Part shown: positions 1 to 5,713 of the stretch, in pieces | Layout: each line of letters begins with the position of its first letter | How positions within the stretch are numbered: the stretch's first letter is position 1 | From: Thermoplasmatota archaeon | Lineage (GTDB): Archaea; Thermoplasmatota; Thermoplasmata; UBA10834 | NCBI GenBank assembly: GCA_022848805.1 | Contig: JAJISI010000080.1 | Span: forward strand, 1-5,790 | Length of the DNA: 5,790 nt | Direction of reading: 5' to 3' | The notes under the pieces: model-generated | The model's database searches: none | The model's input: only the letters and a program-made list of their open reading frames with translations | Told to the model about the DNA's origin: nothing | Position numbers and translations under genes: made by a program

Positions 1-140
1 GGAGGAGAAGCCGAAACCCAAGCGCAAGCCCAAGGCGGCCGTTGCACCACCCGCTCCTCCGGATGCTCCCAAGACTGAGAAGGAAGCGCCGAAGAAGCCG
101 CAGACCGCCGATCCGGTCAAGGAGGAGAAGCCGAAACCCA
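1..140 (+). repeat. 20-bp direct repeat, two copies 120 bp apart, inside the S7 extension
   Basis: Bases 1-20 and 121-140 are identical (GGAGGAGAAGCCGAAACCCA). The 120-bp spacing is exactly 40 codons, so both copies encode EEKPKP in the same frame. The first copy touches the window edge, so the match may extend further left. To the right the copies diverge immediately. This looks like a decayed or partly duplicated low-complexity coding repeat rather than a mobile or regulatory repeat. Confidence 0.7.
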
Positions 141-718
141 CGCCCTCCGCGTTGGACAACGTCCTGCTGTTCGGCAGGTTCGACGTCTCCGAGATCCACA
201 TAGAAGACCCCGGCATAGCGAGATATGTCGATGTCTCCCCGATAGCCGTCCCGCACACAGGAGGCAAGCATTCCAGCAAGGCCTTCGGGAAGGCCAAGAT
301 GAGCGTCGTCGAGAGACTCATAAACGGCATGATGAGGACCGGGGCCTTCACTGGCAAGAAGATCAAGAGTTACAGGGCTGTCGAGGACGCCTTCATCATT
401 ATCCACGATAAGACCAAGAGGAATCCGCTCCAGATGCTCGTCGACGCACTCCAGAACGCCGCCCCTCGCGAGGAGATCACACGCCTTCAATACGGCGGCA
501 TATCCGTCCCGAAGGCGGTCGATGTGGCACCTGCCAGGAGAGTCGACCTCTCACTGAGGCACATCTGTCGGGGAGCGCTCGAGTCGTCGCACAAGAGCAG
601 GAAACCCATAGGCGAGTGTCTCGCGGACGAGATAATCGCCGCCTCAAAGGGCGATGTCAACTGCTACTCGGTCAGGAAGAAGGAAGAGGTCGAGCGGGTC
701 TCAGCCTCGGCGAGATGA
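2..718 (+). CDS. rps7: 30S ribosomal protein S7, 5' end outside the window, with Lys/Pro/Ala-rich N-terminal extension
   Basis: Archaeal S7 (uS7) is a primary 16S rRNA-binding protein that organises the head of the small subunit and lines the E-site/mRNA exit region. The conserved fold starts near codon 51 (LDNVLLFGRFDV, base 152). It continues through GKHSSKAFGKAKMSVVERLIN, the central NPLQMLVDALQNAAPREE helix and RRVDLSLRHICRGA, and ends in the typical archaeal tail KPIGECLADEIIAASKG ... KKEEVERVSASAR. TTG at 152 is the only in-frame start codon visible, but it is unlikely to be used. The frame stays open upstream to the left edge with GC-rich third positions, and no ribosome binding site sits at a workable distance. 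The 50 visible upstream residues are low-complexity (14 Pro, 12 Lys, 8 Ala, 6 Glu), a basic, probably disordered tail. The true start lies off the window. The S7 identity is very secure; how far the extension reaches is unknown. Confidence 0.95.
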   Translation, partial: EEKPKPKRKPKAAVAPPAPPDAPKTEKEAPKKPQTADPVKEEKPKPTPSALDNVLLFGRFDVSEIHIEDPGIARYVDVSPIAVPHTGGKHSSKAFGKAKMSVVERLINGMMRTGAFTGKKIKSYRAVEDAFIIIHDKTKRNPLQMLVDALQNAAPREEITRLQYGGISVPKAVDVAPARRVDLSLRHICRGALESSHKSRKPIGECLADEIIAASKGDVNCYSVRKKEEVERVSASAR

Positions 719-789
719 TCGCGAGACCGTTCTTCGCAGGCGGGGCCCGTGAGATATACCATTCGAAGTGATAGCTGAATAGCAACCCA

Positions 790-796
790 GGGTGAT
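790..796 (+). promoter_or_regulatory. Ribosome binding site of EF-2
   Basis: GGGTGAT lies 3 bases before the ATG at 800. Its GGTGAT core pairs with the conserved archaeal 16S rRNA 3' end (AUCACCUCC). The spacing looks short only because the match uses the 3' part of the Shine-Dalgarno consensus. It supports ATG 800 as the EF-2 start. Confidence 0.6.
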
Positions 797-799
797 GAC

Positions 800-2998
800 A
801 TGGGAAGGAAGGAAGACAACATTCGAAAGGCTCAGGCACTGATGAGGACGACGGATTTCATCCGCAACATAGGCACAGCCGCTCACATAGATCACGGGAA
901 GACCACCTTGTCGGATAACCTCATAGCGGGCGCTGGAATGATGTCCGAGGAGCTCGCGGGCAAGCAGCTCCTCCTCGACTTCGACGAGCAGGAGCAGGCC
1001 AGAGGTATCACGATCAACGCTGCGAGCGCGTCTATGGTCTACAAGTTCCGCGAGAAGGAATATCTCATCAACCTGATCGACACGCCTGGGCACGTCGACT
1101 TCGGAGGGGACGTCACGAGGGCCATGAGGGCCATCGATGGTGTGCTCATCCTCGTCTGTGCGGTCGAGGGTGTCATGCCGCAGACTGAGACGGTCATCAG
1201 ACAGGCCATACGCGAGAAGGTACATCCCATACTGTTCATCAACAAGGTCGACAGGCTCATAAACGAGCTGAAGGTCACGCCGGAACAGATGCAGCAGCGG
1301 CTGACGACGATCATCAACGAAGTGAACGAGAAGATAACGAAGCTGCTGCCGCCCGAGCTGAAGCAGGTGTGGTCCCTGAAGGTCGAGAGCGGTAACGTGC
1401 TCTTCGGCTCTGCCTACAACAACTGGGCCATCAGCGTGCCGTACATGAAGACGACCAACATAACGTTCAAAGAGATCTACGACTACTGCCACAAGGATGA
1501 CCAGAAGACCCTCGCGAAGAGGGCCCCTCTTCACGAGGTCACGCTGGACGCGGTCATAACGCACCTACCGGACCCGGTCGACGCGCAGAAGCTCAGGGTC
1601 CCCACCATCTGGCGCGGTGACATTGAATCTGTCTTCGGCAAGGGTATGATGAACTGCGACCCCGAAGGCCCAGTCGCGCTCATGGTTACGAAGATCATCA
1701 TCGACCCGCATGCGGGCGAGGTCGCCGTCGGGAGGCTGTTCAGCGGCAAGATCGCGAAGGGACATGAGCTGTACATCAGCGGCATGCCTGACGCGAACAG
1801 GGCGCAGCTGGTGTCCCTCACGGTCGGAGCCGACAGGATACCGGTCCCGGAGATCGACGCCGGCAACATCGTAGCTGTATCTGGCCTCAAGGACGCCATA
1901 GCAGGGTCCACGGCCTCCAGCGACCCTGAGATGGCGCCGTTCGAGAAGATGCTGCACTACAGCGAACCGGTCGTCACGGTCGCGATCGAGGCCAAGCACA
2001 CTAAGGACCTCCCTAAGCTGGTCGAGGTCCTGAGGACGGTCGCCAAGGCCGACCCGTCCATACAGGTGGAGATCAACCAGGAGACGGGAGAGCATCTGAT
2101 GTCCGGCATGGGCGAGCTGCACCTGGAGGTCACGCAGTACCGTATCGTGAACGAGTACAAGGTGCCGATCAACACATCCCCGCCGATAGTCGTCTACAGG
2201 GAGTGCGTCTCAGGCAAGGGCGGCCCGTTCGAGGGCAAGTCGCCCAACAAGCACAACAGGTTCTACATCGAGGTCGAGGCTCTCGAGCCAGCCATCGTGG
2301 AGGCGATCCGCTCAGGCGACATCTCGACTGTGGGAAAGGTGAAGGACTCCAAGGCCATGGCCAGAAAACTCCAGGACCTAGGCATGGATAAGGGTCAGGC
2401 GAAGGGCATACACGCGTTCGAAGGGACGAACATCCTGCTGGACACGACGAAGGGCATCCAGTACCTACACGAGACGATGGAGCTCGTGAGGGATGCATAC
2501 ATCGAGGCGATGAACCGGGCCCCGCTCGCGAACGAGAAGTGCATGGGTATGAAAATTATGCTCGTCGACGCCAAGCTGCACGAGGACAGCATCCATAGAG
2601 GGCCAGCGCAGGTCATCCCTGCCGCGAGGTCGGCCATCTACGGCGCCATGTGCCAGGCCGGCAGGGTCCTCTACGAGCCCGTGCAGAAGGTGTTCGTCAA
2701 CGTGCCTGAGGACCTGATGGGCAACGCGATCCGCGAGGTCCAGCAGCGGAGGGGTGTCGTCGAGGACATGAAGCAGGATGGCGAACAAACGACCATCGAG
2801 GCGAAGTGTCCAGTGGGCGAGATGTTCGGATTCTCCGCGTCCATCAGGAGCGCCACGAGCGGACGTGCGCTCTGGTCGACCGAGAACTCAGGCTTCGTCA
2901 TGATGCCGCGTGAGGTGCAGGATAAGGTCGTGCCGCAGATAAGGCAGAGGAAGGGGCTCAAACCAGACCCGTATGACGCCACGTATTACGCGGGTTGA
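800..2998 (+). CDS. fusA: Translation elongation factor 2 (aEF-2), GTPase
   Basis: EF-2 is the cytoplasmic GTPase that moves tRNAs and mRNA through the ribosome after each peptide bond. The protein has 732 residues, full length for archaeal EF-2. GTPase motifs are all present: P-loop AHIDHGKTT (28-36), switch I RGITINAAS (68-76), DTPGH (94-98) and NKVD (148-151). The beta-barrel domain II follows (about 270-380), then domain III around MSGMGELHLEVTQY, then domains IV and V. The domain IV tip loop reads LHEDSIHRGPAQ. His599 (codon 2594-2596) is the residue modified to diphthamide, so this should be a diphtheria-toxin-type ADP-ribosylatable EF-2 if the dph genes exist elsewhere. The C-terminal region GFSASIRSATSGRALWS is standard. 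The gene follows S7 after 81 bases and is probably co-transcribed with it. No motif is missing and no frameshift was seen. Confidence 0.98.
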   Translation: MGRKEDNIRKAQALMRTTDFIRNIGTAAHIDHGKTTLSDNLIAGAGMMSEELAGKQLLLDFDEQEQARGITINAASASMVYKFREKEYLINLIDTPGHVDFGGDVTRAMRAIDGVLILVCAVEGVMPQTETVIRQAIREKVHPILFINKVDRLINELKVTPEQMQQRLTTIINEVNEKITKLLPPELKQVWSLKVESGNVLFGSAYNNWAISVPYMKTTNITFKEIYDYCHKDDQKTLAKRAPLHEVTLDAVITHLPDPVDAQKLRVPTIWRGDIESVFGKGMMNCDPEGPVALMVTKIIIDPHAGEVAVGRLFSGKIAKGHELYISGMPDANRAQLVSLTVGADRIPVPEIDAGNIVAVSGLKDAIAGSTASSDPEMAPFEKMLHYSEPVVTVAIEAKHTKDLPKLVEVLRTVAKADPSIQVEINQETGEHLMSGMGELHLEVTQYRIVNEYKVPINTSPPIVVYRECVSGKGGPFEGKSPNKHNRFYIEVEALEPAIVEAIRSGDISTVGKVKDSKAMARKLQDLGMDKGQAKGIHAFEGTNILLDTTKGIQYLHETMELVRDAYIEAMNRAPLANEKCMGMKIMLVDAKLHEDSIHRGPAQVIPAARSAIYGAMCQAGRVLYEPVQKVFVNVPEDLMGNAIREVQQRRGVVEDMKQDGEQTTIEAKCPVGEMFGFSASIRSATSGRALWSTENSGFVMMPREVQDKVVPQIRQRKGLKPDPYDATYYAG

Positions 2999-3041
2999 GC
3001 GCGTCTCGAGGCCGACCTGGATTGCGTGGTTCGCTACGATT

Positions 3042-3066
3042 CGGAAGCCTTCGAGCACGGCTTCTG
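3042..3066 (+). terminator. Hairpin 43 bases after the EF-2 stop; possible 3'-end or processing structure
   Basis: CGGAAGCC (3042-3049) pairs with GGCTTCTG (3059-3066): eight base pairs including one G-U, with a 9-base loop. No T-run follows. Archaeal termination depends mainly on T-rich tracts rather than hairpins, so termination here is only a guess. It could instead protect the 3' end of the S7-EF-2 mRNA or mark a cleavage point before the tuf promoter. Confidence 0.3.
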
Positions 3067-3197
3067 CATAGACGAAAAACCCCCTATCATGAATAGACCG
3101 CGAACCGCCTTGACGCGCACCGAGTCGCTAGCCGCAGGTCAGGTGTTTGTGTTCCAAGACTGCCTATGACATACGATTAGTCACTGGGCTACCAGGC

Positions 3198-3212
3198 AAA
3201 AAGACTAATATA
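3198..3212 (+). promoter_or_regulatory. Candidate archaeal promoter (BRE + TATA) of tuf
   Basis: An A-run (3198-3202), suitable as a BRE, is followed by the TATA-like element CTAATATA (3205-3212). This is the most A/T-rich spot in an otherwise GC-rich 243-base gap. With the usual distance of about 25 bases, transcription would start near 3233. That leaves a leader of about 24 bases before ATG 3257, enough to include the GGAGG ribosome binding site. This would give EF-1A its own promoter in addition to any readthrough from EF-2. The positions fit well, but the match was judged by eye. Confidence 0.55.
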
Positions 3213-3216
3213 CCAA

Positions 3217-3229
3217 GAGCATGATGCTC
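3217..3229 (+). promoter_or_regulatory. 13-bp palindrome between TATA box and predicted start site of tuf; operator candidate
   Basis: GAGCAT-G-ATGCTC is a perfect inverted repeat with 6-bp arms around one central base. It begins 5 bases after the TATA-like element and ends just before the expected transcription start. Archaeal repressors commonly bind here to block recruitment of RNA polymerase. A dimeric regulator is a reasonable guess, but none can be named. A 6-bp palindrome with a fixed 1-base spacer would turn up by chance in a gap this size in roughly one case in seventeen. Confidence 0.35.
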
Positions 3230-3243
3230 GAATCGTAGGTAAT

Positions 3244-3248
3244 GGAGG
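3244..3248 (+). promoter_or_regulatory. Ribosome binding site that decides the EF-1A start
   Basis: GGAGG sits 8 bases before ATG 3257. It overlaps the codons that would follow an upstream ATG at 3242 and lies only 2 bases before ATG 3251. It therefore serves only the third ATG, which gives a normal EF-1A N-terminus, MAEKPHMNLVFIGHVDHGK. Confidence 0.75.
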
Positions 3249-3256
3249 CCATGAAT

Positions 3257-4528
3257 ATGGCAGAAAAACCACACATGAACTTGGTGTTCATCGGACACGT
3301 CGATCACGGTAAGTCAACCTCCGTCGGCCGGCTGCTGCTCGATACAGGACATATCGAAGCGCACATCATCGAGAAGTACCGGAAGGAAGCCGAGCAGAAG
3401 GGCAAGGGGACTTTCGAGTTCGCGTGGGTCATGGATGGACTGAAGGAAGAGAGGGAGAGGGGTCTCACCATCGATGTGGCCCACAAGAGGTTCAACTCGC
3501 AGAAGTACTACTTCACCATAATCGACGCTCCGGGCCACAGGGACTTCGTCAAGAACATGATCACTGGTACGAGCCAGGCCGATGCGGCGGTCATCGTCGT
3601 GTCGGCTGTCGAGGGTCCGCAGGCGCAGACGAAGGAGCACATATTCCTCTCGAGGACCCTGGGCGTGAAGCAGATCATCATCGACGTCAACAAGATGGAC
3701 GCCGTCAAGTACGACCAGGCGAAGTACGAGGAGACCAAGAAGGCCGTCTCGGATCTGCTCAAGACCGTCGGCTACAAGCCGGACGATGTACCGTTCATTC
3801 CCGCATCTGGCTTCAAGGGCGACAACGTCGCGAAGGCGTCGGAGAACATGTCTTGGTACAAGGGTCCGACGATCCTCCAGGCGCTCGACGCGCTCAAACC
3901 GCCCGAGGTGACGACCGGCAAAGCTCTCAGGCTGCCCGTGCAGGACGTATACACCATCACCGGTGTGGGTACAGTGCCCGTTGGCAGGATCGAGACAGGC
4001 CTGCTGAAGTCCGACATGAAGATCACCTTCATGCCGTCGAACAAGACCGGCGAGGTGAAGACGATCGAGATGCACCACGAGATACTGCCCCAGGCGGCTC
4101 CAGGCGACAACGTCGGATTCAACGTCAGAGGCATCGCCAGGAACGATATCCGCAGGGGAGACGTCGCCGGACCGGCGGACAGCCCCCCGACAGTCGCGAA
4201 GTCGTTCGTCGCTCAGATCGCGGTTCTGAACCACCCGAGCGTGCTGACGGTCGGATACACGCCTGTGTTCCACTGCCACACGGCGCAGGTGGCATGCACC
4301 TTCACGGAGTTGCAGAAGAAGCTCGACCCGAAGACAGGCGCCGTCAAGGAGGAGAACCCGCAGTTCCTGAAGACTGGCGACATCGCGTTCGTGAAGATCG
4401 TGCCGACGAAGCCGCTGGCGATCGAGACCGCGAAGGAGTTCCCGCAGCTCGGCAGGTTCGCCGTCAGGGACATGGGCCAGACGGTCGCAGCCGGGTCGGT
4501 CGTGAGTATCGAGAAGAAAGAAATGTGA
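3257..4528 (+). CDS. tuf: Translation elongation factor 1-alpha (aEF-1A), GTPase
   Basis: EF-1A carries aminoacyl-tRNA to the ribosomal A site as a GTP complex. From ATG 3257 it has 423 residues, normal for archaea. The GTPase domain shows GHVDHGKS (13-20), the switch I region with FEFAWVMD and ERERGLTID (to about 73), DAPGH (90-94) and NKMD (145-148). Domain II starts near residue 222 (ALRLPVQDVYTITGVGTVPVGRIETG). Domain III starts near 315 and includes VGYTPVFHCHTAQVAC. The long switch I insertion and FEFAWVMD separate EF-1A from bacterial EF-Tu and from SelB. In-frame ATGs at 3242 and 3251 would add five or two residues. They are disfavoured because the only good ribosome binding site lies between them and ATG 3257, and ATG 3242 would leave almost no leader. 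The gene probably has its own promoter and may run on into S10, 57 bases downstream. Confidence 0.97.
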   Translation: MAEKPHMNLVFIGHVDHGKSTSVGRLLLDTGHIEAHIIEKYRKEAEQKGKGTFEFAWVMDGLKEERERGLTIDVAHKRFNSQKYYFTIIDAPGHRDFVKNMITGTSQADAAVIVVSAVEGPQAQTKEHIFLSRTLGVKQIIIDVNKMDAVKYDQAKYEETKKAVSDLLKTVGYKPDDVPFIPASGFKGDNVAKASENMSWYKGPTILQALDALKPPEVTTGKALRLPVQDVYTITGVGTVPVGRIETGLLKSDMKITFMPSNKTGEVKTIEMHHEILPQAAPGDNVGFNVRGIARNDIRRGDVAGPADSPPTVAKSFVAQIAVLNHPSVLTVGYTPVFHCHTAQVACTFTELQKKLDPKTGAVKEENPQFLKTGDIAFVKIVPTKPLAIETAKEFPQLGRFAVRDMGQTVAAGSVVSIEKKEM

Positions 4529-4533
4529 TAAAA

Positions 4534-4549
4534 CCCCTTTTTCCCTTCT
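4534..4549 (+). terminator. Pyrimidine-rich tract after tuf; possible partial terminator
   Basis: Six bases after the EF-1A stop there is a 16-base run of only C and T, including five consecutive T (4538-4542). T-runs of about this length on the non-template strand are weak intrinsic terminators for archaeal RNA polymerase. Partial termination would let EF-1A mRNA exceed S10 mRNA. No hairpin precedes it, and the C interruptions make it weak. Confidence 0.35.
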
Positions 4550-4571
4550 AATTTCGCCAAGATGTTTTGAA

Positions 4572-4576
4572 GAGGT
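4572..4576 (+). promoter_or_regulatory. Ribosome binding site of S10
   Basis: GAGGT lies 9 bases before ATG 4586, a usual archaeal spacing, and matches the anti-Shine-Dalgarno sequence. An out-of-frame ATG at 4578 sits inside the spacer and opens only an 11-codon frame, so it is not taken as a gene. Confidence 0.65.
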
Positions 4577-4585
4577 AATGAAAAA

Positions 4586-4897
4586 ATGGCACAAAGAGCC
4601 AGGATATCGCTGAGCGGCACTGACCCGAAGAAGGTCGACGGGGTATGCAAGCAGATCAAGCTGATCAGCGAGAAGACTGGCGTGGCCATCTCCGGCCCCA
4701 TCCCGTTGCCGACGAAGCGCCTTATGGTGCCATGCAGAAAGAGCCCGGACGGGGAAGGGGCCGAGACTTGGGACCGCTGGGAGATGCGCGTGCACAAGAG
4801 GCTCATCGACCTCGACGCGGACGAGCGCGCGCTGAGGCAGCTGATGCGCATACAGGTGCCGGACGGCGTCAACATCGAGATTGTTCTGAGGTCATGA
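4586..4897 (+). CDS. rps10: 30S ribosomal protein S10
   Basis: S10 (uS10) is a small protein of the 30S head near the A site. The 103-residue length and the sequence fit the archaeal family: an N-terminal beta strand ARISLSGTDPKKVDGVC, then TGVAISGPIPLPTKRLMVPCRKSPDGEG, where the long loop reaches into the head, then WDRWEMRVHKRLIDLDADERALRQLM and the closing VPDGVNIEIVLRS strand. ATG 4586 has a good ribosome binding site. S10 after tuf is the classic archaeal str-operon order, so it is probably co-transcribed with EF-1A. Nothing is missing or truncated. No obvious T-rich terminator follows its stop. Confidence 0.97.
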   Translation: MAQRARISLSGTDPKKVDGVCKQIKLISEKTGVAISGPIPLPTKRLMVPCRKSPDGEGAETWDRWEMRVHKRLIDLDADERALRQLMRIQVPDGVNIEIVLRS

Positions 4898-5040
4898 TCC
4901 TCTTCATGAACGAAATACCGCGTCTTGAACTAACGCTTAATCGATGATTTGAATCAATTGTGGCATATCCGACGAGCGACTTCCCCCTCTCGTTGCCTGG
5001 GGTCGTCATCCTTCTGCCCTTCAGTTATTGCTGCCGTCTC
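4898..5040. other. Non-coding stretch between S10 and the tRNA promoter
   Basis: No convincing gene, RNA or strong terminator was seen on either strand. The A/T-rich part (4939-4957) has short overlapping AATC/GATT inversions and the 9-base palindrome TTGAATCAA (4949-4957). Further on, GACGA (4971-4975) could pair with TCGTC (5003-5007), with a CCCC/GGGG pairing inside, but the structure is bulged and has no T-run. This stretch presumably contains the end of the S10 transcript. Confidence 0.5.
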
Positions 5041-5054
5041 GGAAACCTATTTAA
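5041..5054 (+). promoter_or_regulatory. Archaeal promoter (BRE + TATA) of tRNA-Ala
   Basis: GGAAACC (BRE-like, 5041-5047) is directly followed by TATTTAA (5048-5054). The TATA centre is 40 bases before the tRNA, so transcription would start near 5076 with a leader of about 15 bases for RNase P to remove. This is the best-formed promoter in the window. Confidence 0.7.
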
Positions 5055-5090
5055 CGACAACGCTCAATCGGCATCGCGCAGAGTCTCCAT

Positions 5091-5165
5091 GGGCCGATAG
5101 ATCAGCGGAAGATCGCCTGCTTTGCAAGCAGGAGGTCAGGGGTTCAAATCCCCTTCGGTCCACCA
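5091..5165 (+). tRNA. tRNA-Ala (anticodon UGC), CCA encoded
   Basis: The full cloverleaf can be drawn. Acceptor GGGCCGA (5091-5097) pairs with TCGGTCC (5155-5161). The D arm is GATC/GATC (5100-5103, 5111-5114) around AGCGGAA. The anticodon arm is CCTGC/GCAGG around TTTGCAA, with anticodon TGC at 5123-5125. The variable loop is 5 bases. The T arm is AGGGG/CCCCT around TTCAAAT. Discriminator A is at 5162 and an encoded CCA at 5163-5165. The third acceptor pair is G-U, the G3-U70 wobble that marks alanine tRNAs for AlaRS, which confirms the anticodon call. No intron interrupts the anticodon loop. It reads GCA and, by wobble, other alanine codons. Confidence 0.97.
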
Positions 5166-5212
5166 TTTATCGGAAATGCCATAGGGGCGGAAGGGCATAC
5201 CACGAGCGGTCG

Positions 5213-5623
5213 ATGGGATTGGCAAAGAAACTGATTGTATGTAAGAAATGTGGAGCCAAGAATCCAGATTATACCCTCCAATGTGCTTCTTGTGCCTCCG
5301 CGCTGCGCGTCCCTCCCGCCAAGGATTCGTATGCAACTCGGGAAGGGCGGACATCAGATGGCTTGGTCGATTCCACCTATGGGCATAGGACCGATGACCG
5401 AAAGCCGATTTGGCAAACAAGACATCGCAACCGCGCTGCGTTGAACCTGTTTTTGGTCGCCCTCTTTGCATTCATTCTTATTTCGAACTTGTTGTCTGGT
5501 GCAAGCGCTTTCTACATTGCTGTCGTGCTGGTGTTTCTGGTTCTTTCCACGACGCGGTTCCTCCTTACTTGGCGCATGATTCGACGAGAGCATCGCCATT
5601 CCTCATCGATGGGCGCGGAGTGA
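5213..5623 (+). CDS. Small zinc-ribbon protein with two C-terminal membrane segments, function unknown
   Basis: This is a 136-residue protein I cannot assign to a named gene. Residues 10-27 form a short zinc ribbon: CKKC (Cys10, Cys13) and CASC (Cys24, Cys27), with GAKNPDYTLQ between, the pattern of many archaeal zinc-ribbon proteins. A polar linker (about 33-74) follows. Two hydrophobic stretches come next, about 76-94 (ALNLFLVALFAFILISNLL) and 99-118 (AFYIAVVLVFLVLSTTRFLL). The end is basic and His/Arg-rich (RMIRREHRHSS). The likely layout is a membrane anchor hairpin with both the zinc ribbon and the tail in the cytoplasm. ATG 5213 is chosen for the clean domain start. Its ribosome binding site is weak (GAGCGGT, 5204-5210), and TTG 5219 is an alternative. 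The frame is open further upstream, but only through the tRNA. The gene starts 47 bases after the tRNA, and its base use is less GC-biased than that of the operon genes. Confidence 0.75.
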   Translation: MGLAKKLIVCKKCGAKNPDYTLQCASCASALRVPPAKDSYATREGRTSDGLVDSTYGHRTDDRKPIWQTRHRNRAALNLFLVALFAFILISNLLSGASAFYIAVVLVFLVLSTTRFLLTWRMIRREHRHSSSMGAE

Positions 5624-5713
5624 AATCGCCTGCGCCATCATGCCTAAGACGGCGGGAGTTGCAGGGTTTCGAAGGGGCCGTGGTGAGAAAAGGCTATAGG
5701 GGCGAGGAGAATC

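Noticed and set aside
749..761. TATA-like GATATACC upstream of EF-2
   Set aside because: It has no BRE-like purine run before it, and the short S7/EF-2 gap is well explained by co-transcription. It is too weak to call.
701..2122. Minus-strand open frames opposite EF-2 (701-1564 and 1565-2122)
   Set aside because: They are composition shadows of the highly biased EF-2 gene, with no recognisable motif or ribosome binding site.
3089..3169. 26-codon frame in the EF-2/EF-1A gap
   Set aside because: It has no ribosome binding site or promoter, and the length is what chance would give.
3424..4551. 375-codon + strand frame overlapping EF-1A
   Set aside because: It is frame-shifted within EF-1A. 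The translation is Arg/Gly/Asp/Gln-rich without any domain.
3314..4795. 493-codon open frame on the minus strand opposite EF-1A and S10
   Set aside because: It is antisense to two certain genes. It is Arg/Leu/Asp/His-rich with no family resemblance, as expected from the GC-rich third positions of the + strand genes.
4971..5007. Hairpin candidate after S10
   Set aside because: The pairing is bulged with a large loop and no T-run follows, so it is not supported as a terminator.
4949..5212. Longer N-terminus for the zinc-ribbon protein
   Set aside because: The frame is open by chance but runs through the tRNA promoter and the whole tRNA-Ala, so it cannot be a normal coding region.
5685..5699. 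BRE/TATA-like GAGAAAA then GGCTATAGG before the right-edge frame
   Set aside because: The TATA match is poor and lies so close to ATG 5714 that transcription would start at or after it.
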